Assembly: GCA_963779055.1 (NCBI GenBank)
Contig: CAVZWN010000002.1
Location: 1-64,000, forward strand
DNA: 64,000 nucleotides
Reading direction: 5' to 3'
Origin: Sulfurimicrobium sp963779055
Lineage (GTDB): Bacteria; Pseudomonadota; Gammaproteobacteria; Burkholderiales; Sulfuricellaceae
Shown: piece after piece, positions 1 to 7,897 of the stretch
Position numbering within the stretch: the stretch's first letter is position 1
How the letters are laid out: each line of letters begins with the position of its first letter
Notes under the pieces: model-generated
What the model was told of the DNA's origin: nothing
The model's input: the letters and a program-made list of their open reading frames with translations, nothing else
Database searches by the model: none
Translations under genes and position numbers: made by a program

Positions 1-474
1 GGCGTGCTGGTGGCAATGTGGCTGTTTTCGCGCAAGAGCGGCAAATCCTGGCTGACTGTCACCGATTTCATCGCGCCGCTGGTGCCACTCGGACTGGGCG
101 CCGGGCGCATCGGCAATTTCATCAACGGCGAATTGTGGGGGCGTCCCACCGATGCTTCCTGGGGCATGATCTTTCCCCAGGCCGGCGATGGGATCGCGCG
201 CCACCCCTCGCAGCTGTATCAATTCGCACTTGAAGGGCTGGCGTTGTTTGCTCTGCTGTGGTGGTTTTCTGCCCGGCCGCGCCCGGGGGGAGCCGTTTCA
301 GGGCTGTTCCTGATCGGTTATGGCAGCTTCCGCTTTCTGGCGGAATTCGCCCGCGAGCCGGATAACTTCCTGGGCCTGTTGAGCCTGGGTCTATCCATGG
401 GTCAATGGCTATCGCTACCCATGATTGTTGCTGGTATGGTCATGCTACGCTGGTCCAGCCGTCCCAGAACATAA
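1..474 (+). CDS. lgt: Prolipoprotein diacylglyceryl transferase, C-terminal part
   Basis: Transfers the diacylglyceryl group from phosphatidylglycerol to the lipobox cysteine of prolipoproteins in the inner membrane. The gene enters from the left edge; 157 codons of the C-terminal part are visible. The Lgt signature region GAGRIGNFINGELWGRP is present near residues 33-49, followed by RHPSQLYQ and a GSFRFLAEFAREPD segment, all typical of the family. Several hydrophobic membrane segments alternate with these loops. The true start lies outside the window, so the GTG at position 4 should not be taken as a start. It ends at a TAA about 50 bases before the next gene, on the same strand. Confidence 0.95.
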   Translation, partial: GVLVAMWLFSRKSGKSWLTVTDFIAPLVPLGLGAGRIGNFINGELWGRPTDASWGMIFPQAGDGIARHPSQLYQFALEGLALFALLWWFSARPRPGGAVSGLFLIGYGSFRFLAEFAREPDNFLGLLSLGLSMGQWLSLPMIVAGMVMLRWSSRPRT

Positions 475-526
475 TTGCGACGGCACAAAAAAGTATTGAC
501 CTGATATGTTACCTTCGGAGCCGGAC

Positions 527-1371
527 ATGATCGTTACATCTGAAAAAATCCGCAACATGGCGCTATATTGCGACTTCGAGAATGTCGCCCTGGGCGTGCG
601 CGACGCCAAGCACCTCAAAAATTCGATATCCGCAAGGTGCTGGAGCGACTGTTGCTCAAGGGCAGCATCGTGGTGAAAAAGGCCTACTGCGACTGGGACC
701 GCTACAAGGAATTCAAGGCCTCCATGCATGAGGCCGCGTTCGAACTGATCGAGATTCCCCATGTGCGGCAATCAGGCAAGAACTCTGCCGATATCCGCAT
801 GGTGGTGGATGCGCTTGACCTCTGCTACACCAAGATCGCATGTCGATACTTTCGTCATCATCAGCGGCGATTCGGATTTCTCGCCGCTGGTGAGCAAGTT
901 GCGCGAAAACAACAAAACGGTCATCGGCGTGGGCGTAAAAAACTCCACATCCGACCTGCTGATCGCCAATTGCGACGAATTCATCTACTACGACGATCTG
1001 GTCAGGGAAACGGAAAAGAAAGCCGAAAAAGCCAAAACACGCGTCAGAAAGAAACCCGCCATCAAGGATGCAGCGAGGCTGCGCCCAGAACCGCACCCAA
1101 GGAAGAAAGCGACAAGAAACAGGAAGCCCTCGATCTGGTCATGGGCACAGTGGAAGCGCTTTTCCTGGAACGCGGGGAAGAGGAAAAAATCTGGGGTTCG
1201 ATGGTTAAACAGGCGCTCAAGCGACGCCAACCGGGCTTCAATGAAAGTTACTACGGGTTTGGTTCGTTCAGCAAACTGCTGGACGAAGCCGCAGCGCGCA
1301 AACTGCTGGAAGTTGAACACGACGAAAAATCGGGTGGGGTCATCATCAGGAACTTCAACCCGGAATATTAG
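527..1371 (+). pseudogene. NYN-domain (PIN-like nuclease) protein with C-terminal OST-HTH/LOTUS-like domain, three frameshifts
   Basis: The product would be a NYN-domain protein, a PIN-like fold found in RNA-processing nucleases, but no single frame covers it. The start at 527 has a GGAG about 8 bases upstream and gives a CDFENVALGVRDAK motif. The frame then breaks near 620, where a run of five A would need six, and continues as FDIRKVLERLLLKGS to CYTK. It breaks again near 836 (one extra base) and continues as HVDTFVIISGDSDFSPLV and the conserved NSTSDLLIANCDEF region. A third break falls within about 1060-1100. The final segment, QEALDLVMGTVEALF to the stop, resembles an OST-HTH/LOTUS domain. 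The acidic NYN residues (CDFEN, SGDSDFS) are all present once frames are joined, so either the sequence has errors or decay is very recent. Confidence 0.8.
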
Positions 1372-1521
1372 CCGCTTAGCCAAACCACGCGCCTGGAAAA
1401 GAACCCGTCGCATCTAAAGAGCCTCTTTCCACACCAGACATCATTGCTTAGCACCGCCCCTGTGCCTGAGGGGTGAATTAGGGTTAAAATACAAATTTTC
1501 CCGCTTTTTTAAGGAATCATC

Positions 1522-2208
1522 ATGCCTCAATACCGCATCGCGCCCAGCATCCTCTCGGCCAACTTCGCCAACCTCGGTAAAGACGTTGATGATGTCCTCG
1601 CCGCAGGCGCTGACATCGTGCACTTCGACGTCATGGACAACCATTACGTCCCCAACCTGACCATCGGTCCGCTGGTATGTGAAGCCCTGCGTAAACATGG
1701 CGTGACCGCACCGATCGACGTGCATCTGATGGTCAAGCCGGTGGACCGCATCATCCCCGACTTCGCCAAGGCTGGTGCAACCTACATCACCTTCCACCCC
1801 GAGGCTTCCGAGCACATCGACCGCACTATCGGCCTGATCAAGGAAAGCGGCTGCAAGGCCGGCCTGGTATTCAACCCGGCTACCCCGCTGGATGTGCTGG
1901 AATACACTCTGGACAAGCTCGACATGATCCTGCTGATGTCGGTCAACCCCGGCTTCGGCGGCCAGAAATTTATTCCCTACGTGCTCGACAAGGCACGCAA
2001 GGTTCGCCAGATGATCGATGCACGCGGTCTCGACATCAGCCTGGAGATCGACGGCGGTGTCGGCCCCGGTAATATTCTTGAAGTCGCCAAGGCTGGCGTA
2101 GATACTTTTGTCGCTGGCTCCGCTGTATTCGGCGCTGCCAAGGACAGTGATCCGCATCGCTACAATTCTGTCATCGCCGCGATGCGCGCCGAACTGGCCA
2201 AGGCTTAA
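1522..2208 (+). CDS. rpe: Ribulose-phosphate 3-epimerase
   Basis: Interconverts ribulose 5-phosphate and xylulose 5-phosphate in the pentose phosphate pathway and the Calvin cycle; cytoplasmic TIM barrel. The 228 residues match the usual length. Visible motifs include the N-terminal IAPSILSANFANLG, the metal-site HFDVMDNHYVPNLTIG, HLMVKPVD, MSVNPGFGGQKFIP and the phosphate-binding EIDGGVGPGN near the C-terminus. The start has an AAGGA about 8 bases upstream. It begins a cluster continuing with a small lipoprotein and gph. Rpe and phosphoglycolate phosphatase are often neighbours in proteobacteria; the pairing does not by itself show carbon fixation. Confidence 0.97.
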   Translation: MPQYRIAPSILSANFANLGKDVDDVLAAGADIVHFDVMDNHYVPNLTIGPLVCEALRKHGVTAPIDVHLMVKPVDRIIPDFAKAGATYITFHPEASEHIDRTIGLIKESGCKAGLVFNPATPLDVLEYTLDKLDMILLMSVNPGFGGQKFIPYVLDKARKVRQMIDARGLDISLEIDGGVGPGNILEVAKAGVDTFVAGSAVFGAAKDSDPHRYNSVIAAMRAELAKA

Positions 2209-2215
2209 GCACCAC

Positions 2216-2551
2216 ATGGCCAGGCGTGCTGTTCCATTCTTGCTGCTGGTCGCGGCACTGCCGCTGGCTGGCTGCGAGATGCTGAGCGGCGGGGATAAGG
2301 GCAAGGATGGCGAATCCATTGGATTCGCCTGCCGCCTGTCGGACAAGCTGCCTGAAGACTGCATGAAGGAAAACAGCATCTACACGCCCACTTCCATCCT
2401 CACAGGCTGGAAGCGTGCCGATTCGGAGAAGAAGGAAGACGCCCGCGGCCCGGAGAAAAAACCGGACGATGAGGCCGCAACCGAAGGCGAGGCCAAACCC
2501 GAAGGCGATCAAGCTGCGGAAGCCCCTGCCGAACAACCTGAGAAGCACTAA
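2216..2551 (+). CDS. Small putative lipoprotein of unknown function
   Basis: An 111-residue protein beginning at the ATG 8 bases after the rpe stop. The N-terminus is a lipoprotein signal peptide: basic start MARR, hydrophobic stretch, and the lipobox LAGC with the lipidated cysteine near residue 19. The middle has two further cysteines (FACRL, EDCMKEN) that could form a disulfide. The last 45 residues are a low-complexity, highly charged tail rich in Lys, Glu, Pro and Ala, probably unstructured. It sits between rpe and gph on the same strand with tight spacing, so it is likely co-transcribed. I do not recognise a family; envelope location is inferred from the lipobox. Confidence 0.75.
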   Translation: MARRAVPFLLLVAALPLAGCEMLSGGDKGKDGESIGFACRLSDKLPEDCMKENSIYTPTSILTGWKRADSEKKEDARGPEKKPDDEAATEGEAKPEGDQAAEAPAEQPEKH

Positions 2552-2556
2552 AATTC

Positions 2557-3246
2557 ATGACAAAACCCATTTTTCCCCTGCGTCTCAAGTCAGTTGTCAT
2601 CGACCTTGACGGCACATTGCTCAATACCGCACCGGACCTGGCTGAAGCTGCCACCCGCATGGCCGCAGAGCTTGCGCTGCCGCCGGTAGAACTGGCAACC
2701 GTCACAACCTATATCGGCAACGGCGTTTCCCGCCTGGTCAAGCGGGTGCTTACCCGTGATATGGATGCGAATCCAGATCCTGCCTTGTTTGCCAAGGCCT
2801 TGCCGATTTACGAAAAGCACTATGCTGAAGTGGTCAGCCGTGAAAGCCGCCCATTCCCCGGCGTGGTCGAAGGCCTGCAAGCAATGAAGGCCGCCGGATA
2901 TCGCCTTGCCTGCATCACCAACAAGGCGGAAAAATTCACTGTGCCGCTGCTGAAAGACACCGGCCTGTTCGACTATTTCGAGCTGATTCTCTCCGGTGAC
3001 ACCCTGCCCAAGCGCAAGCCGGACCCAATGCCGCTGCTGCATGCCTGTAAACATTTCGGCATCGAGCCAGCGGAACTGCTGCTGATCGGCGACTCCCTCA
3101 ATGACACCCAGGCCGCACGTGCGGCTGGCTGCCACGTATTCTGCGTTCCCTACGGCTACAACCGCGGGCGCAGCGTGGAAGAACTTGACCTCGACGCCGT
3201 GGTACCGAGCCTGCTGGAAGCCACCAAGCTGATGGTGAAAATCTGA
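2557..3246 (+). CDS. gph: Phosphoglycolate phosphatase (HAD superfamily)
   Basis: Hydrolyses 2-phosphoglycolate to glycolate, removing a product of DNA repair or of Rubisco oxygenation. HAD motifs are in order: VIDLDGTLLNTAPDL (catalytic aspartates) near residues 15-29, ITNKAEKF (motif II) near 127, and KRKPDPMPLL with GDSLNDTQAARAAG (motifs III and IV) near 156-190. The cap region between motifs I and II fits the gph type. The 229-residue length is normal. It follows the lipoprotein gene by 5 bases. Its stop is followed by a candidate Trp leader peptide beginning 3 bases later. Confidence 0.95.
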   Translation: MTKPIFPLRLKSVVIDLDGTLLNTAPDLAEAATRMAAELALPPVELATVTTYIGNGVSRLVKRVLTRDMDANPDPALFAKALPIYEKHYAEVVSRESRPFPGVVEGLQAMKAAGYRLACITNKAEKFTVPLLKDTGLFDYFELILSGDTLPKRKPDPMPLLHACKHFGIEPAELLLIGDSLNDTQAARAAGCHVFCVPYGYNRGRSVEELDLDAVVPSLLEATKLMVKI

Positions 3247-3249
3247 TTC

Positions 3250-3309
3250 ATGAATAAACTCCAAGTTGCACTGAAAAATGCCAGTTTTTTCTGGCGATGG
3301 CGTGCCTAG
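3250..3309 (+). CDS. trpL: Candidate trp leader peptide (two Trp codons)
   Basis: A 19-codon open frame begins 3 bases after the gph stop and ends 54 bases before trpE. It reads MNKLQVALKNASFFWRWRA, with Trp codons at 3292 and 3298 close to its end. A short peptide with clustered Trp codons directly before trpE is the classic arrangement for translation-coupled attenuation. A small hairpin (GCCAG, T6, CTGGC) overlaps the Trp codons, and a T-rich stretch lies near 3339-3345. I could not draw a strong intrinsic terminator, so the mechanism could be transcriptional or translational. The ribosome binding site is weak. Confidence 0.6.
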   Translation: MNKLQVALKNASFFWRWRA

Positions 3310-3363
3310 CTGCATACGGCGTCCGCCCTTCACTTTTTCAGCAAAACTTACGGAATCAATATC

Positions 3364-4839
3364 ATGACCGAACAGGAATTCAACCGTCTTGCCGCAGAAG
3401 GCTACAATCGCATCCCGCTCACGCTGGAAACGCTGGCCGATCTCGACACCCCGCTTTCGCTCTACCTGAAGCTCGCCAACCGGCCCTATTCCTACCTGCT
3501 CGAATCGGTCGAGGGCGGCGAACGCTTCGGCCGCTACTCCTTCATCGGCCTGCCTGCCAGGATCCGCATCGTGGTGCGCGGCAAGCAGGTAAGCGTCGAA
3601 AGCGATCACGCCATTCTCGAAAGTGTGGAAAGCACTGATCCGCTCCAGTTTATCCATGCCTACATGGCCCGCCTCAAGGTTGCCGAGAGCCCCGGCCAGC
3701 CCCGCTTTTCCGGCGGCCTGGCCGGCTACTTCGGATACGACACCATTCGCTATGTCGAAAAGAAGCTGGCGGGCACCGTAAAGCCTGATGTTATTGGCGC
3801 ACCCGACATCCTGCTGCTGCTGTCCGACGAACTGGCTGTAATGGACAACCTTTCCGGCAAGATCTATCTCATCGTCTATGCCGACCCCGGCCAGCCCGAT
3901 GCCTTTGCCCATGCGCAGCAGCGCCTGGCAGAACTGTGCGGCATGCTGCGCCGCCCGGTAGAAATACCGGAGTCGGCGGTCGCCGCTCCGCAGCAGGCCG
4001 CTTCCGAATTCGGCGAGGAAGCATTCAAGGCCGCCGTGGAGAAAGCCAAGCGCTATATTTTCGACGGCGACATCATGCAGGTAGTGCTGTCCCAGCGCAT
4101 GAGCCAGCCCTATGCTGCCTCGCCGCTTTCCCTGTACCGGGCGCTGCGCACGCTGAACCCTTCCCCCTACATGTTCTACTACGACATGGGAGACCATCAC
4201 GTAGTCGGCGCTTCACCGGAAATCCTGGTGCAACTGGAATCCGACACCGTGACCGTGCGCCCGATTGCCGGCACACGCCCGCGCGGCAAGACGCGCGAAG
4301 AGGATGAAGCACTGGCAACCGATCTGCTCAACGATCCCAAGGAGCTGGCCGAGCACCTGATGCTGATGGACCTCGGGCGCAATGACGTGGGCCGTGTCGC
4401 CGAAACGGGCACGGTGCAGGTATCCGAGAAAATGGTCATCGAACGCTACTCGCATGTGATGCACATCGTTTCCAACGTCGAAGGCCGGCGCAAGCCGGGC
4501 GTGTCGGCGCTGGACGTGCTGCGCGCGACCTTCCCTGCGGGCACCCTGTCCGGCGCGCCGAAAGTACGCGCCATGGAAATCATCGACGAACTGGAACCCA
4601 CCAAGCGCGGCATCTATGGCGGCGCAGTCGGTTATCTCGGCTATAACGGCGATATGGATCTGGCGATCGCCATCCGCACCGCCGTGATCAAGGACGGCAC
4701 CCTGTTCGTGCAGGCCGGGGCCGGGGTGGTGGCCGATTCAGTACCACAGAGCGAATGGGAAGAAACCCGTAACAAGGCGCGTGCAGTTTTGCGTGCTGCC
4801 GAACTGGCCCTGAGCGGACTGGGTACCGAAGCAATATGA
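3364..4839 (+). CDS. trpE: Anthranilate synthase component I
   Basis: Makes anthranilate from chorismate, the first committed step of tryptophan synthesis; works with TrpG, which is not in this window. The 491 residues match the family. The N-terminal regulatory domain carries the Trp-binding-like LESVEGGERFGRYSF segment near residues 47-61. The catalytic chorismate-binding domain shows DIMQVVLSQRM, FYYDMGDHHVVGASPE, RPIAGTRPRGKTREED, MDLGRNDVGRV, FPAGTLSGAPKVRAMEII and GGAVGYLGYNGDMDLAIAIRT. Its 3' end overlaps ftsE by 4 bases, whereas trpG usually follows trpE in betaproteobacteria. Regulation by the preceding leader peptide is inferred. Confidence 0.97.
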   Translation: MTEQEFNRLAAEGYNRIPLTLETLADLDTPLSLYLKLANRPYSYLLESVEGGERFGRYSFIGLPARIRIVVRGKQVSVESDHAILESVESTDPLQFIHAYMARLKVAESPGQPRFSGGLAGYFGYDTIRYVEKKLAGTVKPDVIGAPDILLLLSDELAVMDNLSGKIYLIVYADPGQPDAFAHAQQRLAELCGMLRRPVEIPESAVAAPQQAASEFGEEAFKAAVEKAKRYIFDGDIMQVVLSQRMSQPYAASPLSLYRALRTLNPSPYMFYYDMGDHHVVGASPEILVQLESDTVTVRPIAGTRPRGKTREEDEALATDLLNDPKELAEHLMLMDLGRNDVGRVAETGTVQVSEKMVIERYSHVMHIVSNVEGRRKPGVSALDVLRATFPAGTLSGAPKVRAMEIIDELEPTKRGIYGGAVGYLGYNGDMDLAIAIRTAVIKDGTLFVQAGAGVVADSVPQSEWEETRNKARAVLRAAELALSGLGTEAI

Positions 4840-5489
4840 TTTCTCTGAGCCAGGTCTGCAAGCGCTATCCCGGCGGCTTCGAAGCACTGAAAAATATCAG
4901 CTTCAGCATCGAAAAAGGGGAAATGGTCTTTGTTACCGGCCATTCCGGCGCGGGGAAAAGCACCCTGCTCAATCTGATCGCCGCCATCGAGCCGCCCAGC
5001 AGCGGCAGCATCATCATCAATGGGCAGAACCTGAGCCAGCTGCGCCCGGCGGCAGTGCCATTCCTGCGGAGAAATTTCGGCCTGATTTTCCAGGACCACA
5101 AGCTGCTTTTTGACCGCAGCGTGTTCGACAACGTCATGCTGCCACTCGAGATCACCGGCTTCGACCGAACGGAGTCTGCCAAGCGCGCACGCGCCGCGCT
5201 CGACAAAGTCGGGCTGCTGGCACGCGAGAAAACCATGCCCATCGCGCTTTCGGGTGGAGAACAGCAGCGCCTGTGCATCGCCCGCGCCATTGTCCACCGC
5301 CCGTCCATCCTGCTGGCAGACGAACCTACCGGCAACCTCGACAGCGCTTACGCCAGCGAGATTCTGGAAATGTTCAAGTCATTCAACCAGGTCGGCGTCA
5401 CCGTGGTCATCGTCACCCATGATGAGCGCCTGATTGAGCGCTTCGGCGAACGCACCCTGCATTTCCAGCACGGGACTCTGGCAGCATGA
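4836..5489 (+). CDS. ftsE: Cell division ATP-binding protein FtsE
   Basis: ATPase of the FtsEX complex, which couples the divisome to periplasmic peptidoglycan hydrolases. The 217 residues carry Walker A GHSGAGKST near 34-43, the FtsE-type Q-loop FQDHKLL, signature LSGGEQQRLCIARAI, Walker B ILLADEPTGNLD and the switch histidine in VIVTHDE. The start codon overlaps the trpE stop (ATGA), and the 3' end overlaps ftsX by 4 bases, so the three genes are translationally coupled. Coupling of a division ABC system to trpE is unusual; ftsY, the common upstream partner, is not visible here. Confidence 0.95.
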   Translation: MISLSQVCKRYPGGFEALKNISFSIEKGEMVFVTGHSGAGKSTLLNLIAAIEPPSSGSIIINGQNLSQLRPAAVPFLRRNFGLIFQDHKLLFDRSVFDNVMLPLEITGFDRTESAKRARAALDKVGLLAREKTMPIALSGGEQQRLCIARAIVHRPSILLADEPTGNLDSAYASEILEMFKSFNQVGVTVVIVTHDERLIERFGERTLHFQHGTLAA

Positions 5490-6388
5490 GCCGCCACTGG
5501 CGCACCCTGATGAGCACCCTGCGGCGTCTGGGCGGCACCCCCGTTGCCACCCTGATCACGGTCTGCGTCATTGGCATTGCCCTCAGCCTGCCTGCCGGGC
5601 TCTATCTGGTGCTTTCCAATCTTGGCCAGGTTTCCAGCACGCTGGACATCCAGCCGCAGATCAGCCTGTTTCTCAAGCTTGGCGCAGGCAAAGATACACA
5701 GCGCCAGATCGAGCTGAAGCTCAAATCCCATACCGCAATCAAGACCTTCCGCTTTGTCGGCAGGGATCAGGCACTCAAGGAACTCTCCGCCAGCAACGCG
5801 CTTGGCGACCTCGCCGCCGGACTGCCGAACAATCCTTTGCCTGACGCCTACATTCTGACCGCAAAAGACAATGATGCCGCCCTGCTGGATAAATTACGCC
5901 TGGAAATCCTGAAATGGCCGGGAGTGGAAAGCGCAGAACTCGATTCAGCCTGGGCCAGACGCCTGAACGCCATACTCGAACTGGGCCAGCAGCTGACACT
6001 CGTGCTTGCAGTCTTGCTGGCATTTGGTCTGATTGCGGGGATGGGCAACATCATCCGCCTGCAGATCCTCACACGTCAGGAAGAAATCGAAGTCAGCAAG
6101 CTGATTGGCGCCACAGACCGCTTTATCCGCCTGCCATTCCTTTACCACGGCGCGCTCCAGGGCTTGCTGGGCGGCATGGCGGCATGGGCCATTATCGAGA
6201 CGAGCGTCCAGTTATTGAACATCAGCGTCACCAGGCTTACCAGCCTTTATGGCTCGGCTTTCAGGCTCGAAGGGCTGGCCATGGGCGATGCGGCCATGCT
6301 GCTAGGGTTCTCAGCGATCCTGGGCTGGCTTGGCGCTTATTTTGCAGTCAGCCATTTTCTGCGCCACTTCCACCTCACCCACCATTAA
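5486..6388 (+). CDS. ftsX: Cell division protein FtsX
   Basis: Membrane subunit of FtsEX. The 300 residues follow the expected plan: a short cytoplasmic N-terminus, a first membrane segment near residues 20-40, a periplasmic domain of about 100 residues, then three more membrane segments with the FtsX core sequence EEIEVSKLIGATDRFIRLPFLYHG before the third. Starts in the ATGA overlap with ftsE. The gene ends the plus-strand cluster; the next 285 bases hold a palindromic repeat and no gene. Confidence 0.95.
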   Translation: MSRHWRTLMSTLRRLGGTPVATLITVCVIGIALSLPAGLYLVLSNLGQVSSTLDIQPQISLFLKLGAGKDTQRQIELKLKSHTAIKTFRFVGRDQALKELSASNALGDLAAGLPNNPLPDAYILTAKDNDAALLDKLRLEILKWPGVESAELDSAWARRLNAILELGQQLTLVLAVLLAFGLIAGMGNIIRLQILTRQEEIEVSKLIGATDRFIRLPFLYHGALQGLLGGMAAWAIIETSVQLLNISVTRLTSLYGSAFRLEGLAMGDAAMLLGFSAILGWLGAYFAVSHFLRHFHLTHH

Positions 6389-6486
6389 ATTCCGGCCTAA
6401 TAAAGCCGTAAATAGTAGTCGCCAATTTACGTGGCTTTCAAGGCATCAGAATTTCGACTATTGATACGGCCATTTGTTGTTTGAAC

Positions 6487-6535
6487 TTGTAGGTCGGGCT
6501 TCAGTCCGATTTTCGGGCTAAAGCCCGACCTACAA
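6487..6535. repeat. REP-like inverted repeat
   Basis: A 49-base near-perfect palindrome: the arm TTGTAGGTCGGGCTTcAG is mirrored by CTaAAGCCCGACCTACAA around a short ATTTTCG-type centre. It lies in the gap between ftsX (ending 6388) and the convergent outer-membrane protein gene (ending 6674). It resembles repetitive extragenic palindromes and could also act as a bidirectional terminator. The rest of the 6389-6673 gap shows nothing else I can name. Confidence 0.7.
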
Positions 6536-6673
6536 TTAAAATAAATTCTGGCCGGGTCAATAAGAGCAACCTAAAGTCGAGAACGCCACTGAATATTGAG
6601 CCATTCGCCGCGAATGACACAGCGGTTCAAAACCTTGATTTCGCCGGCATGCCAACTTCGTGGGGGAGTCCAG

Positions 6674-7897
6674 TTAAAAATAGACCCGCCATCTCAAGGT
6701 AACGCTTGCGGGTTGATGCCCAAACTCGGATTGCGGCGCGCCTTGCGCATTGAGTCCTTTGCCCGTCGCATAGAGCAAAGCGAGCAGCAGGTCCGACTCA
6801 TTACTTACCGAATAGACAAAGCTGAGCTGGTGCAACAAGGATGTCGATCGCCCGCTGCCAGCATCATCTCGAAGCGCGCTGGCAAAGAGTTTGTAACTGG
6901 CATTCAGCAGCGGTGTCACGTCCTTCGTCGCTGAAAGGCCCAACACCCTGCGCCCCAACTGGGGCTGAAGTCCGTTGATGACCAACGGGTCCGCCACCAT
7001 GGTGGGCAATGCGCTTGCACTGTTTGCGCCGCGGCTGTTGTCGTTCCATTCGGCGCTGACCAGCGTGCCGCCGCTGAATTGGTAGTCAACGCCGGCAACC
7101 CAGAAATTCGACGTTTGACTGGAGCCCTTGATGCGGTGATGCGCGCCCTCAATTCGCCATCCCAGCCCGGCCCAGTCGCTTTCGAAGGAGGCGCCGCTGA
7201 CCTCGTTGCCGATGACTTTGCCGGCCAGCAGGGCGATTTCGGATCGCTCGCCGACCTGGCGCCGATAGTGGATGGCGGCGCTGTCTTCAATGCTCGGGTT
7301 GTCTTTGGGCGCCAGTGCATAAACGGCGGTCAGGGACGAAAAAGCGGATGGAAACCAGTCGACCACGGCGGCGTCGATGCCCGGCTTGTAGTCGGTGTCC
7401 AGGTCGGTGGGCGCGAAGGCGCCGAACACGTTGAGCGGCTGCCAGAAGCGGCCTGCACCCCAGTCGATGGGCTGGCGGCCGAGGCTGACCGACACCGGCC
7501 CGAAACGGTGTTTGTAACTGGCGCGGTCAAGCTCGTAGCCGGTTCGGGTGGAACTGGTGGCGCCGATGTCTTCCTGCCAGTTGCCGGAGAAATTGCGATA
7601 GCGAAACAGCTGGCTGGAGTGGCTGGCGCCAGCGGGGGTGCCGCTCAGATGTTGCCTGGCTGTTTTCAGGTGCAGCGACCACTGGGCATCGTCCTGAACG
7701 TCTTCGAGCATCAGGCGCAGGCTTTGCTGATCGGAGGTCAGGGTTTGGTCACCCGTGCCGGTATTGCCTACATCGCCAGCCCCGGCCCGTGCGGCGGAGC
7801 CGAACAGGGAGACGCGCCCGGTCAGCTCGACGGCGTTCGCTGCGGACAGCGGCAGCAGCCCGGCCAGCAGCAGGAGAAGGCTATGCCGCAGACGCAC
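6674..7897 (-). CDS. Putative outer-membrane beta-barrel protein
   Basis: A 407-residue protein starting with GTG and a signal peptide (MRLRHSLLLLLAGLLPL, cleavage after ANA). The mature part is rich in alternating polar/aromatic residues, has repeated short strand-like segments (for example VSVSLGRQPIDWGAGRFW, LVSAEWNDNSRG) and ends in RWRVYF, a terminal Phe typical of BAM-assembled outer-membrane proteins. I do not recognise a named family. It is the last gene of a minus-strand operon with a LolA-like protein and an ABC transporter. Its start overlaps the ATPase gene by 76 bases; the overlap may be real or may reflect an altered end of the ATPase. It plausibly forms the outer-membrane step of an export system. 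Confidence 0.8.
   Translation of the reverse strand: MRLRHSLLLLLAGLLPLSAANAVELTGRVSLFGSAARAGAGDVGNTGTGDQTLTSDQQSLRLMLEDVQDDAQWSLHLKTARQHLSGTPAGASHSSQLFRYRNFSGNWQEDIGATSSTRTGYELDRASYKHRFGPVSVSLGRQPIDWGAGRFWQPLNVFGAFAPTDLDTDYKPGIDAAVVDWFPSAFSSLTAVYALAPKDNPSIEDSAAIHYRRQVGERSEIALLAGKVIGNEVSGASFESDWAGLGWRIEGAHHRIKGSSQTSNFWVAGVDYQFSGGTLVSAEWNDNSRGANSASALPTMVADPLVINGLQPQLGRRVLGLSATKDVTPLLNASYKLFASALRDDAGSGRSTSLLHQLSFVYSVSNESDLLLALLYATGKGLNAQGAPQSEFGHQPASVTLRWRVYF

Noticed and set aside
557..1371. Programmed ribosomal frameshifting in the NYN gene
   Set aside because: Three separate shifts in different directions and no slippery-site/pseudoknot pattern; indels are simpler.
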